Source: JAFMJV01 sp963814315
Lineage (GTDB): Bacteria > Chloroflexota > Limnocylindria > Limnocylindrales > CSP1-4
Reading direction: 5' to 3'
DNA: 64,000 nt
NCBI GenBank assembly: GCA_963814315.1
Contig: CAWFCG010000002.1
Span: 186,001 to 250,000 of the forward strand
Positions 15,892-24,760 of the stretch are shown piece by piece. Under the pieces are notes generated by a model. The model saw only the letters and a program-made list of their open reading frames with translations, searched no databases and had not been told where the DNA came from. Each line of letters opens with the position of its first letter. The first letter of the stretch is position 1. The position numbers and the translations under genes are program-made.

Positions 15892-17970
15892 ATGGACGGG
15901 ACACTTGCATTCGTCATCGCCGGTGGCGCCGCCATCGCCGGTCTGATCATGGCCTTCGTGCTGGCTCGCAGCGTGCTGGCACAGGACGCGGGACCGGAGA
16001 TCATCCAGAAGGTCGGCCGGCTGATCCAGGAAGGTGCGATGGCCTTCATCCGCCGCGAATACATGATCCTGGCGGTGTTCGTCGCCGTAGTCGCCGTGCT
16101 CCTCGCGGTCCTGATCGACTTCAACATCACCGACAACACGACGATCGAAGAGCTCAACGCGGGCGTGCAGGATCGCCTTGGCACCGGCCCCTGGACCGCC
16201 ACCACGTACGTCCTTGGCGCCTTGGGCTCGGCGACGGCCGGCTTCATCGGCATGAGCATCGCGGTACGCGGCAACACCCGAACCGCAGCAGCTGCCATGC
16301 AGGGCCTGAACCCGGCGCTGCGGGTCGCCTTCAACACCGGCACCGTCATGGGCCTGACCGTCGTCGGCATCGGCCTGCTCGGCATCACCGTCCTGTGGGT
16401 CATCTTCCAGGATGCCACCGTAGTGGCCGGCTTTGCCTTCGGCGCCTCGTCGATCGCGTTGTTCGCTCGCGTCGGCGGCGGCATCTACACCAAGGCTGCT
16501 GACGTCGGTGCCGACCTGGTCGGCAAGGTCGAGGCCGGCATCCCCGAGGATGACCCCCGCAACCCGGCCACCATCGCTGACAACGTCGGTGACAACGTGG
16601 GTGACGTGGCGGGCATGGGCGCCGACCTCTTCGAGTCCTACGTCGGCGGCATGGTTTCCGCCCTCACCCTGGTGGCCGTCGGTGCTGGCGTCTTCGCCAT
16701 CTCCGACACCGGTTGGAACAGCGCGCTGGCCGTGCTACCGCTGGTCATCGCCGGTGTCGGCATCATCTCGTCCATCCTGGGCACGTTCCTCGTGCGCACC
16801 AAGGACGACGCCAACATGAGCCAGCTCCTGTGGGCCTTGCGCTACGGCGTCTTCGGTGCCGCTGGGCTGGTGCTGGTGGGGACTGCCGCGGTGCTCCTCA
16901 TCGGCGATCTCCCCTTCGAGCTCTTCTGGGTCGTGTTGACCGGTCTCATCGTGGGTCAGGTCATCGGCAACACCACCGAGTTCTTCACCTCTTACGAATA
17001 CAAGCCCACGCAGTGGATCGCCCAGCAGTCCGCGACCGGTCCGGCCTCGGTCGTCATCGGTGGCATCGCCGTCGGGCTCGTCAGCGTGGTCATCCCGACC
17101 ATGGCCGTTGCCGTTGGCATCTTCGTGGCTGAGCACTTCGCCGGCCTGTACGGCGTCGCGCTGGCGGCGGTCGGCATGCTCTCCACTCTCGGCATCACGC
17201 TCGCGACCGACGCCTATGGGCCGGTCGCGGACAACGCTGGTGGCCTGGCCGAGCAAGGCCATCTGCCGCCTGAAGTGCGCGAGCGCACGGACGCGCTCGA
17301 CTCTCTGGGCAACACCACGGCCGCCACCGGCAAGGGTTTCGCCATCGGCTCCGCGGTGCTGACCGCGCTGGCGCTGCTGGTCGCATATGTCGAGGTCACC
17401 GGCATCACCAACCTCCAGCTCACTGACTCCAGTGTGCTCATCGGCATCCTGCTGGGCGCGATGCTGCCGTTCCTCTTCGCCGGCCTGACGATGTACGCGG
17501 TGGGCACGGCGGCCTACGCCATGATCGAAGAGGTCCGACGCCAGTTCCGTGAGATCCCAGGCCTGCGTGAGGGTCTGGAAGGTGTGGAGCCGGATGCCGC
17601 GCGAGCGGTCGACATCTCTACCCAAGGTGCCCTGCGCGCGATGCTCCTGCCCGGCGCCATCGCCATCCTCTCGCCCATCGTCGTCGGTGTCCTGTTGGGT
17701 GCTGAGGCACTCGGTGGCATGCTCGCTGGCTCGATCGCGGCAGGCTTCCTGCTGGCGCTCTTCATGGCCAACACCGGCGGTGCCTGGGACAACGCCAAGA
17801 AGTGGGTCGAGTCGGGGCAGTTCGGTGGCAAGGGCTCCCCAGCCCACGCGGCCACGGTCGTCGGCGACACCATCGGCGACCCCTTCAAGGACACCTCTGG
17901 TCCCTCGATCAACATCCTGCTGAAGCTGATGGCCATCGTGTCGCTCATCTTCGGCCCGCTCTTCATCTAG
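15892..17970 (+). CDS. hppA: Membrane-bound pyrophosphatase, K+-dependent type
   Basis: This 692-aa integral membrane protein couples PPi hydrolysis to H+ (or Na+) export. PPi-site motifs are intact: KAADVGADLVGKVEAGIPEDDP is recognisable as KAADVGADLVGKVE plus PEDDPRNPATIADNVGDNVGD. TDAYGPVADNAGGLAE and NTGGAWDNAKKWVE follow. The GNTTAATGKG segment carries Ala and Gly where K+-independent enzymes have Lys and Thr, so K+ dependence is predicted. Whether the ion is H+ or Na+ is not decided here. ATG 15892 opens the first membrane helix; frame upstream is uncoded. It pairs logically with polyphosphate glucokinase as phosphate-bond energy saving. Confidence 0.93.
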   Translation: MDGTLAFVIAGGAAIAGLIMAFVLARSVLAQDAGPEIIQKVGRLIQEGAMAFIRREYMILAVFVAVVAVLLAVLIDFNITDNTTIEELNAGVQDRLGTGPWTATTYVLGALGSATAGFIGMSIAVRGNTRTAAAAMQGLNPALRVAFNTGTVMGLTVVGIGLLGITVLWVIFQDATVVAGFAFGASSIALFARVGGGIYTKAADVGADLVGKVEAGIPEDDPRNPATIADNVGDNVGDVAGMGADLFESYVGGMVSALTLVAVGAGVFAISDTGWNSALAVLPLVIAGVGIISSILGTFLVRTKDDANMSQLLWALRYGVFGAAGLVLVGTAAVLLIGDLPFELFWVVLTGLIVGQVIGNTTEFFTSYEYKPTQWIAQQSATGPASVVIGGIAVGLVSVVIPTMAVAVGIFVAEHFAGLYGVALAAVGMLSTLGITLATDAYGPVADNAGGLAEQGHLPPEVRERTDALDSLGNTTAATGKGFAIGSAVLTALALLVAYVEVTGITNLQLTDSSVLIGILLGAMLPFLFAGLTMYAVGTAAYAMIEEVRRQFREIPGLREGLEGVEPDAARAVDISTQGALRAMLLPGAIAILSPIVVGVLLGAEALGGMLAGSIAAGFLLALFMANTGGAWDNAKKWVESGQFGGKGSPAHAATVVGDTIGDPFKDTSGPSINILLKLMAIVSLIFGPLFI

Positions 17971-17984
17971 ACCGGACACGCGCC

Positions 17985-18632
17985 ATGGAACGCAGCCTCT
18001 ACTACGTCCGACTCTTCCCCGGCACCGAAGCACGCTACGACGCTCTGCACGCCCAGCCTCCGAGCGAGGTCGCGGCCGAGATGCGCGATGCCGGGCTGCA
18101 CGAGGTGACCGGGTTTCGACGTGGCACGGACGTGTGGTGGTACGCCGAATGCGAGCCCGACCGCAACAGCGCGTTTCGGGCCTACGCCAGAGGCAGCGCC
18201 AACCGGCACTGGGGCAAGCAGTTCCGCGATGTCATCGCGGAGGTCGAGGCTCCCGGCGGCGGACTGATCTGGTACGACGAGGTCTTCCACACCGACGCCC
18301 CAGAGCCCGACGGAGCCTGGGAATGGGGCTGCTTCAGCCTCGTCATCGATCCGCGCGCGGCGGTCTACTACGACAAGCTTCATGCCGAGCCTTGGCCGCA
18401 GATGCTCCAGGCCATCGCCGATGCCGGCTATCGCGACTACACCGGCTTCCGCCGCGGCGCCCACGTGGTCTATGTCGGTCGTTACTACCCCGACTTCCAG
18501 ACGGTCATCGACAGGATCGGTGCCACCGAGGTGGCGGCACGCTGGGGTGGAGCGTTCAAGGACACCATCACCACGATCGTGGATGAACGTGGCCGCAACT
18601 ACACGGCCGGTCTGATCTATCACCAGGATTAG
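17985..18632 (+). CDS. Tandem-duplicated L-rhamnose mutarotase-like protein
   Basis: L-rhamnose mutarotases (RhaM) are about 104 aa and dimeric. This 215-aa protein contains two copies of the fold: residues 3-88 (YYVRLFPGTEARYDALHA, GLHEVTGFRRGTDVWWY, HWGKQFRDVI) and 110-200 (FSLVIDPRAAVYYDKLHA, GYRDYTGFRRGAHVVYV, RWGGAFKDTI). The G-x-TGFRRG and W-G-x-FxDxI elements occur in both halves. A fused pseudo-dimer is the likely structure; anomeric sugar isomerisation is the likely role. ATG 17985 lies 14 bp after the pyrophosphatase stop, suggesting co-transcription although no metabolic link is obvious. Confidence 0.78.
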   Translation: MERSLYYVRLFPGTEARYDALHAQPPSEVAAEMRDAGLHEVTGFRRGTDVWWYAECEPDRNSAFRAYARGSANRHWGKQFRDVIAEVEAPGGGLIWYDEVFHTDAPEPDGAWEWGCFSLVIDPRAAVYYDKLHAEPWPQMLQAIADAGYRDYTGFRRGAHVVYVGRYYPDFQTVIDRIGATEVAARWGGAFKDTITTIVDERGRNYTAGLIYHQD

Positions 18633-18766
18633 GCCGCCCGGCGGACCCTTCCACCGCGTCCAGGCCCGGCCGGGCTCGGCGCCTCCACCCCGGACCTTGT
18701 GCTCCAAATCAACCGCAACCAGGGCGGAGATCGGGCCTACCAGGCAAACCAGCGACCCGCCAAGTC

Positions 18767-18817
18767 CCGACCTCGTGACTTATGAGAGTGGCAGGCAACC
18801 GCGACGCACGAGGTCGG
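18767..18817. other. Perfect 11-bp inverted repeat with 29-nt loop
   Basis: CCGACCTCGTG at 18767-18777 is exactly complementary to CACGAGGTCGG at 18807-18817. It lies in the 279-bp gap between the mutarotase-like gene and the exported C39-like gene, about 95 bp before the latter's GTG. There is no T-tract, so it is either a poor terminator, a leader structure or a binding site. Confidence 0.6.
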
Positions 18818-18911
18818 AATCGACCAGCGGCCCCTCCCGCCGCGGCCCGATCCAGCCGCGGCCCGATTCGGCTAGTGACAGATCGGTCGTGATTGCCTAT
18901 GGTTTGGCGTC

Positions 18912-19943
18912 GTGAACGCAGATCGGACCGAGGCCTTGGATCCGCCCTCGCCGTGCCAGACGTCCGCCGTGGTCGGCCAGACGCGCACCGTGGTCGACCG
19001 TCTGGTCGCCGCGGTCTTGGCCATGTCACTCGCGCTGGGGCTAGCCGCGACCCAGCCGATCCGGGCGGCCGCGACGACACCTGACAGCGGACCAGACGCG
19101 CCACTCACCTGGTGGCAGCCCACCTTGGCCGGCCTCAGACTGGGCGTTCAGCAGCCGCCGCTGGCCGCGGAGCCCGGTGCGCCCGGTGCGCTCGCCGACC
19201 CCGTCGGTCCGGAAGGCCCCGCTGACAACCTGCTGACCACGCCTCCGACGACGATCAAGCTTCGACCACGTCCCAAGCCCGGACCTTTCTCGATGAACCT
19301 CTATTCGGCCGGCGACTTCGTCCACCAGAAGACGGTCTACTGGTGCGTCGCCGCGTCGGTGCAGACGATGGTCAACATCATCGAGGACGATAAGCCGGAC
19401 CGCACGAAGCGCTCGCAGCGGCGACTCCACCTCGACGGACGCAGCCTCGATCCTGGTCATGCCGAGTACTGGCGCCAGCTGCCCGATGGTTCATCCATGA
19501 AGCGTGGCTTGCACGGTCTGGGGCTGGTCGACTGGACCGAGATGCTGAACGCCAGCGGTCACGGGCCGTATGTGATCGATCGAGCGGAGTCACGCAAAGG
19601 AGCCATCCGCATGGCCGCCAGGGCGATGCGCACGACGGGCAAGCCGGTGGGGCTCGTGGTCTGGAAGGGCGCCCACGCCTGGGTCATGTCGGGGTTCGTA
19701 GCGACCGCCGACCCGGCCTACTCCGACGACTTCAAGGTCACCAAGGTCTTCATCGAGGACCCTTGGTACCCAGATGTCAGCGCCATCTGGGGTGCCTCGC
19801 GGACGCCGAATTCAGGCGTCGCAGTCGCAGCCCTCGACGCTGACTACCTGCCGTATGACCGTCCAGGCCGGGTCCATCCCAAGCGCGACGGTCGCTTCAT
19901 GCTCATCCTGCCGACCCTTCCAGAGGGAACGCTCGTCAACTGA
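18912..19943 (+). CDS. Exported C39-like (papain-fold) peptidase-like protein
   Basis: This 343-aa protein has a signal or anchor segment at about residues 28-55. A low-complexity Pro/Ala spacer follows, then a papain-like domain of the peptidase C39-like group. The presumed nucleophile Cys is in KTVYWCVAASVQTMVNII. The His is in WKGAHAWVMSGF, and the third residue is Asp in VFIEDPWYP. This Cys-His-Asp order is right for an active cysteine protease or a bacteriocin-processing-like enzyme, but the substrate is unknown. GTG 18912 starts the frame. No transporter or peptide substrate gene is adjacent. Confidence 0.72.
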   Translation: MNADRTEALDPPSPCQTSAVVGQTRTVVDRLVAAVLAMSLALGLAATQPIRAAATTPDSGPDAPLTWWQPTLAGLRLGVQQPPLAAEPGAPGALADPVGPEGPADNLLTTPPTTIKLRPRPKPGPFSMNLYSAGDFVHQKTVYWCVAASVQTMVNIIEDDKPDRTKRSQRRLHLDGRSLDPGHAEYWRQLPDGSSMKRGLHGLGLVDWTEMLNASGHGPYVIDRAESRKGAIRMAARAMRTTGKPVGLVVWKGAHAWVMSGFVATADPAYSDDFKVTKVFIEDPWYPDVSAIWGASRTPNSGVAVAALDADYLPYDRPGRVHPKRDGRFMLILPTLPEGTLVN

Positions 19944-20279
19944 GACCGCCCGACTGAGGGCCGGATGGGCGCGGGCCCAAGTGACTACGGACCATCGAGG
20001 ATCTCGTGCTATTCCGTGGCGGACTGATACGGCAGACCTAACTGGTGGCCGGCTCCGTTCCATTCCCTCTGGGACTCGGATGGAGGCTGGCGTGGACGGA
20101 TCATTCCGCCAGGGACTGGGACTCATGTGAAGAACCGCGTTCAGGGCGTCCGCGCACACTTCGATGGTCGTAGGAGTCCACCACGGAATGGCCCGTCGCG
20201 GGTGGACCGCGCAAATCGCGGACGGCCGAGGCGCCCCGCCAGGAACGGGCGCGAGCGGCCGCACCAGGCCCCGCCCGAG
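19944..20279. other. 336-bp intergenic region without recognisable gene
   Basis: This gap separates two convergent genes (C39-like and msrB). I see no convincing reading frame, RNA gene or perfect terminator hairpin, only G+C-rich unstructured sequence. Confidence 0.5.
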
Positions 20280-20711
20280 CTACGCCTCGTCGGGGTCCAA
20301 CTGCAGGGATGCCGAGTTGATGCAGTAGCGCTTGCCGGTGGGCTTGGGTCCATCGTCAAAGACGTGGCCAAGGTGCCCACCACATTCGGAGCACATCACC
20401 TCAGTGCGGGCCATGCCCAGCGAGCCGTCCGTCTCGTAGGCGATGGCGCCGTCCGCGGCCGGCTGCCAGAAGCTGGGCCAGCCAGATCTGGAGTCGTACT
20501 TGGTATCAGACGTGAACAGCTCGGCGCCGCAGCCGGCACAGCGATACGTGCCGGAGCGCTTCTCATCGACGTACTCACCGGTGAAGGCGCGTTCGGTACC
20601 CTTCTCGCGCAGGATGCGGTACTGGTCGGGACTGAGGCGCTGCCGCCATTCCTGCTCGGACGTCGGTGCTGTGATGGACGTCGGTTGCGCGGTGGTCTTC
20701 GAATCACTCAT
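20280..20711 (-). CDS. msrB: Peptide methionine (R)-S-oxide reductase
   Basis: This 143-aa enzyme reduces methionine-R-sulfoxide in oxidised proteins. It has the structural zinc pairs CAGC (YRCAGCGAELF) and CSEC (VMCSECGGHLGHVFDDGP), the substrate motif SGWPSFWQP and the catalytic Cys in RYCINSASL. Length is normal for a cytoplasmic MsrB; there is no signal peptide. ATG 20711 is divergent from crcB, whose start lies 70 bp away. Confidence 0.95.
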   Translation of the reverse strand: MSDSKTTAQPTSITAPTSEQEWRQRLSPDQYRILREKGTERAFTGEYVDEKRSGTYRCAGCGAELFTSDTKYDSRSGWPSFWQPAADGAIAYETDGSLGMARTEVMCSECGGHLGHVFDDGPKPTGKRYCINSASLQLDPDEA

Positions 20712-20781
20712 GACGGCATCGTACGCCGAGGTCGTGACGAGGTGATGAACACCACCGAGGCGTCAGTGCGACCATAGCCAT

Positions 20782-21156
20782 ATGACCCTCGTTCTCATCG
20801 CCGTCGGCGGCGCAGCCGGTGCCGTGTCGCGCTACGTGTTGCAGGGTTGGGTCCAGGAACTGAGCGGCGGGCGTTTCCCGTGGGGCACCTTCGTGGTCAA
20901 CATCTCTGGTTCGTTCCTGCTCGGCCTTGTGTTCGCCCTGGCCATCGATCGTGCGGTCCTCTCTCCGGAGATACGTGTTCCGGTGATGATCGGCTTCATC
21001 GGCTCGTACACCACCTTCTCGACGCTGATGCTGGAGTCGTGGCGACTGGTGGAGGAGGGCGACTACCTGTTCATGTTCGGCAACCTCATCGGCTCGGTCG
21101 TCATCGGCATGCTGGCGGTCGTGGCCGGTCTGGCCCTGGGGAGGCATCTGCTGTGA
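20782..21156 (+). CDS. crcB: Fluoride ion channel/exporter CrcB (Fluc)
   Basis: This 124-aa, four-helix membrane protein exports fluoride as a dual-topology dimer. The Fluc signature is complete: GGAAGAVSRY near residue 9, WGTFVVNISGSFLLG near 36 (including the conserved Asn), and GFIGSYTTFSTLMLE near 73 with the phenylalanine/threonine track. Only one crcB copy is present. The stop overlaps the next gene's GTG (GTGA), coupling translation to the DUF190 protein. Confidence 0.94.
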   Translation: MTLVLIAVGGAAGAVSRYVLQGWVQELSGGRFPWGTFVVNISGSFLLGLVFALAIDRAVLSPEIRVPVMIGFIGSYTTFSTLMLESWRLVEEGDYLFMFGNLIGSVVIGMLAVVAGLALGRHLL

Positions 21157-21521
21157 AGCTTGACGGGACCGCGCTGCTGGCGCGCATCTATATCGGTGAG
21201 TCAGATCACCACGACGGACGGCCACTCTACGAAGCCATCGTGGCGCTGCTACGAGAACGGGGGATCGCCGGCGCCACCGTTCTTCGCGGCATCGAAGGCT
21301 ACGGTCGTGCCGCGCGTCTGCACACCAGCCGTATCCTCCGTCTGTCGGAGGACCTACCCATCCTGATCGAAGTCGTCGATCTCGAGGAACGCTTGCGTGC
21401 GGTCCTCCCCGAGGTCGATGCCATGGTGGGGGAGGGTCTCATCACGCTCGAACACGTCGAAGTCATCGCCTACCGCTCGCCGGAGACGCCAGAGAAGTCG
21501 GAGAAGGAGGATCCCGCATGA
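21153..21521 (+). CDS. DUF190 (PII-like) protein
   Basis: This 122-aa protein belongs to the DUF190 family, a PII-like trimeric fold often encoded beside crcB. Typical stretches are ARIYIGESDHHDGRPLYEAIV, GIAGATVLRGIEGYG, and LPILIEVVDLEERLRAVLPEV. It may regulate CrcB or sense a nucleotide, but no function is established. GTG 21153 overlaps the crcB stop by 4 bp, and its own stop overlaps the next ATG by 4 bp, giving a tightly coupled three-gene chain. Confidence 0.88.
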   Translation: MKLDGTALLARIYIGESDHHDGRPLYEAIVALLRERGIAGATVLRGIEGYGRAARLHTSRILRLSEDLPILIEVVDLEERLRAVLPEVDAMVGEGLITLEHVEVIAYRSPETPEKSEKEDPA

Positions 21522-23077
21522 TCGGACGTCACACGTTCACCATCATCCTGGCGCTGTGTCTGGTCCTGGTCACCACGGTCACGCCCGTCGCGGCGCAGGA
21601 GATCGAACGGCGCCCCGTGGAGGATCCGCTCTTCGGCGTCTCATCGGTGGTTCCGGCCGACTGGCAGGATCTTGGCAGCGGCATCTACTCGCGCGGCACA
21701 CCTCCCGACGACCTCGCGCTCATCGCCATCCAGTCGGCCCCCGCCACGGTCGACCAGCTGTGGACCAGCTTGCTGCCCCAATTCGCCCTGACCGAGGTGC
21801 CCGAGGTCACCGGTGAGCACAGCAGCGATCGCTTCGACTGGACGCTCTACCGTTTCGATGTCAAGGCAGGTGAGGCGGTCATCGCTGTCGAGCTGGCGCT
21901 CGCGCCTGATGACGGTACGACCCATCTGCTGCTGCTGCAGTCGGAGCCTGCAGACTTCGAGGTCTTGCGCGAGCAGGTCCTGCTGCCAGCCATCGATGCC
22001 TTCGCGGTGCTGGAACCCGCGCCCACGCCCGACCCATCCACCTTCGACTACCAGATCGAACAGGTGAGCTTTCCCGGTGGCGCTGAGGGTGTCCAGCTAG
22101 CCGGCACGTTGACGCTGCCCCCAGGCCCTGGTCCGCACCCGGTCGTGGTCACCATGAGCGGCAGTGGCGCCCAGGACCGTGACGAGTCGATGCGGCCGAT
22201 CACGACGCTGCAGCCGTTCGCCATCCTCGCCGATGCCCTCACCTCTGCCGGTGTGGGCGTGCTGCGCTACGACGATCGTGGCGTGGGCGACTCGACCGGA
22301 GATTACGAGTCGGCCACCATCGCCGAGCTGGCTGAGGATGCACGTGCTGCCATCGACTACCTGGAGACCCGCGACGATATCGACCCGGCCCGCATCGGCC
22401 TGTTCGGCCACAGTGAGGGCGGTCTGTACTCGGCCATCCTGGGCTCCAGTGATCCGCGCATCGCCTGGATCGGCATGATGGCGCCCGCGGTCATCGACGG
22501 CGTCACCCTCATCGTGGAGCAGAACCAGGCACTGCTGCGCTCTTCCGGCGCCGATGACGCGACGGTCGAGAAGTACGCCGCCTATACCGCTGAGGCCGCG
22601 CCATTGGCGCGCGACGGTGAGTTCGAGGCCCTCGAAGCGGTCATCCGCGACTTCCATGGACGGGCCTGGGACGAGTTGGCCCCAGAGGACCAGGTCATCG
22701 CCGGCGACCGCGAGGCCTTCATCCAGCGCCAGGTGGACGCCGAGATGCTCGTCTACACCTCCGACTGGTTCCGTTCCTTCCTGGCCTACGACCCGGCCTC
22801 CGACTGGCAGCAGGTGAGCGTGCCGGTGTTGGCGATCTTCGGAGGCAAGGATGCGCAGGTGCTGGCCGACTCGAACGCGACTGCGTTGCGGGCAGCGCTG
22901 GAGGCCGGCGGCAACGAGGATGTCGAGATCATCACCATCCCCGATGCCAACCACCTCTTCCAGAAGGCGGACACTGGCTCCATCGGCGAATACGGCAAGC
23001 TGGAGCCCGTCTTCATCGACGGCTTCATCGATGCTGTCGTCGACTGGACGACGGCCCAGGCAGGCGTGGCCCAGTAG
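21518..23077 (+). CDS. Secreted alpha/beta hydrolase with N-terminal extension
   Basis: This 519-aa exported protein has a signal peptide ending at VAAQ (about residue 28). An N-terminal beta-rich domain (30-170) is followed by an alpha/beta hydrolase of the BAAT/dienelactone-like group. The catalytic triad is visible: Ser in FGHSEGGLYS (near 308), Asp in FGGKDAQV and His in PDANHLFQK. VVTMSGSGAQDRD supplies the oxyanion region and YDDRGVGDSTG the canonical DRG turn. Esterase or peptidase activity is likely; the substrate is unknown. It is translationally coupled to the DUF190 gene. Confidence 0.82.
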   Translation: MIGRHTFTIILALCLVLVTTVTPVAAQEIERRPVEDPLFGVSSVVPADWQDLGSGIYSRGTPPDDLALIAIQSAPATVDQLWTSLLPQFALTEVPEVTGEHSSDRFDWTLYRFDVKAGEAVIAVELALAPDDGTTHLLLLQSEPADFEVLREQVLLPAIDAFAVLEPAPTPDPSTFDYQIEQVSFPGGAEGVQLAGTLTLPPGPGPHPVVVTMSGSGAQDRDESMRPITTLQPFAILADALTSAGVGVLRYDDRGVGDSTGDYESATIAELAEDARAAIDYLETRDDIDPARIGLFGHSEGGLYSAILGSSDPRIAWIGMMAPAVIDGVTLIVEQNQALLRSSGADDATVEKYAAYTAEAAPLARDGEFEALEAVIRDFHGRAWDELAPEDQVIAGDREAFIQRQVDAEMLVYTSDWFRSFLAYDPASDWQQVSVPVLAIFGGKDAQVLADSNATALRAALEAGGNEDVEIITIPDANHLFQKADTGSIGEYGKLEPVFIDGFIDAVVDWTTAQAGVAQ

Positions 23078-23079
23078 AG

Positions 23080-24675
23080 ATGGTGGGTGAGCCAGTAGAG
23101 ACTGCGGGGGAGGGGCCCCACCCGCACCGACGCAGCGGCGAAGGCTGGCACCCTGAGCCGGAGCTCCTCGACGTCCGTGACGAGGCCACCTCCCGCCCGG
23201 CCCTGGAGCGGCTGGGCGAGGGGATCTGGTCGGCCGCACTCGACTACGTCTACGACCACGGTATGGAGCGCGCCATCGGGGAACCGGCCGACTACGCCCA
23301 GCTGCGTCGCGTCTTCTTCGGCCCCGCCGGTCAGCCCGCTCGCGCACCCGAGCTGCCGACCACGTCCCAAGCCCTGATCGAGGAGTTTCGGACCCGCCTC
23401 GCCCCATACCAGGCCAACGCCTGGCACCCCCTGGCCTTCGCCTACTTCACACCCATCCCGCTGTGGGCGTCGATCATGGGCGAGGTCCTCGGTCAGGTCG
23501 TCCACCAGGGCGTGGACGTCTGGCACTGCAGCCCCTCGGCCACGCTGGTAGAGGAGGAGGTCGTGCGGTGGCTGTGTGACCTGGTCGGCTACGACGAGCG
23601 TAGCTTCGGCCTGTTCACCTCCGGCGGCGTCATGGCCAACACCATGGCGCTCACCGTGGTGCGTGACACCGCTTTGCGACGCGCTCGCGCGCTTGATCGT
23701 CCGCCGCGCGGGACGGACCTCGAGGGAGTCCGCGTGTACGCATCGGACCAGGCCCACTTCTCGGTCAAGCGCAGCCTCTCGACGCTAGGCTTTCCCGATG
23801 AGACGCTGGTGGTGTTGCCCAGTGACGACCGCTTCCGACTGCGAGTCGAGCCTGTGGCCGCGGCCTTGGCGCGCGATCGTGCCGAGGGTCTGACGCCCCT
23901 GGCCATCGTGGCGACGGCCGGCACCACCAATACCGGTGTCGTCGATGCGCTGCCTCACCTTGCCGATCTCGCCGAGCGCGAACGGCTCTGGTTCCACGTG
24001 GATGCCGCGTACGGCGGCGCGGCGCGTCTGTCGGAGCGTCTCGCGGCCGAAGTCGAGGGACTGGCGCGCGCTGACTCGATGACCATCGATCCGCACAAGT
24101 GGTTCTTCCAGGCCTACGACATCGGTGGCCTGCTGCTCCGCGATGGCTCACTGCTGGAGACGACGTTCTCGTATCGACCCGAGTATTACCGCGGCTCAGG
24201 CGATCCAGGGCGCGCTCCCGATGCGCACGGATCGGACGAGCTCGACTTCTACCGACTGAGCATGGAAGGCACACGCCGCCAGCGTGCGCTGAAACTGTGG
24301 CTCTCGTGGAAGCACCTGGGCACGCGTGGCTTGGGTCGGTTGGTGGAGCAGACGGTAGATCTGGCCGCGGCGCTGGCCGCCAGGATCGAAGCGGCTGATG
24401 ACTTCGAGCTGCTGGAAACGCCAGCGTTGTCGGTGGTGTGCTTCCGGCACCTGCCTGACGGACATGATGCGGCCGATGCGTCCGGTCGCGACGCCATCGA
24501 CATCCACCAGGATGTGCTGCAGGTACGACTGCAGCACAGCGGCCGCGCGTTCCTCACCACCACGCGCCTGCGGGGCCGAACCTGGCTGCGCGCCGGCATC
24601 CTCAACCACACCACCGCCGAGGCCGACCTCGACAGCCTCGTCGACGCCATCCGCGACCTGGCAGCCGAGCCGTAG
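23080..24675 (+). CDS. PLP-dependent group II amino-acid decarboxylase
   Basis: This 531-aa enzyme belongs to the aromatic-L-amino-acid/glutamate decarboxylase fold. The PLP-lysine motif is MTIDPHKWFF near residue 345. Other family segments are TSGGVMANTMALTVVRD, ATAGTTNTGVVDAL and FHVDAAYGGAARL. The substrate (aromatic, branched or diaminobutyrate-like) cannot be chosen from the sequence. ATG 23080 lies 2 bp after the hydrolase stop, so it is the fourth gene of the crcB operon-like run. Confidence 0.87.
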   Translation: MVGEPVETAGEGPHPHRRSGEGWHPEPELLDVRDEATSRPALERLGEGIWSAALDYVYDHGMERAIGEPADYAQLRRVFFGPAGQPARAPELPTTSQALIEEFRTRLAPYQANAWHPLAFAYFTPIPLWASIMGEVLGQVVHQGVDVWHCSPSATLVEEEVVRWLCDLVGYDERSFGLFTSGGVMANTMALTVVRDTALRRARALDRPPRGTDLEGVRVYASDQAHFSVKRSLSTLGFPDETLVVLPSDDRFRLRVEPVAAALARDRAEGLTPLAIVATAGTTNTGVVDALPHLADLAERERLWFHVDAAYGGAARLSERLAAEVEGLARADSMTIDPHKWFFQAYDIGGLLLRDGSLLETTFSYRPEYYRGSGDPGRAPDAHGSDELDFYRLSMEGTRRQRALKLWLSWKHLGTRGLGRLVEQTVDLAAALAARIEAADDFELLETPALSVVCFRHLPDGHDAADASGRDAIDIHQDVLQVRLQHSGRAFLTTTRLRGRTWLRAGILNHTTAEADLDSLVDAIRDLAAEP

Positions 24676-24760
24676 CCGACGGCCGAGCCCGGAGCCGATG
24701 GCCGAGCCCGGAACCGATGGCTGGTCCCGGGCTGCAGACTCCTGCCGATCCGAGCTCGCG

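Noticed and set aside
18721..18820. c-di-GMP-type riboswitch (CAGGCAAACC string) before the C39-like gene
   Set aside because: Only one short box resembles the consensus; the required second box and helices are absent, so I list only the simple dyad.
20712..20781. Possible fluoride riboswitch before crcB (GGTGATGAACACCACC)
   Set aside because: The GATG-like stem is followed by only about 26 nt before the start codon, too short for the full aptamer, and the second conserved half is missing.
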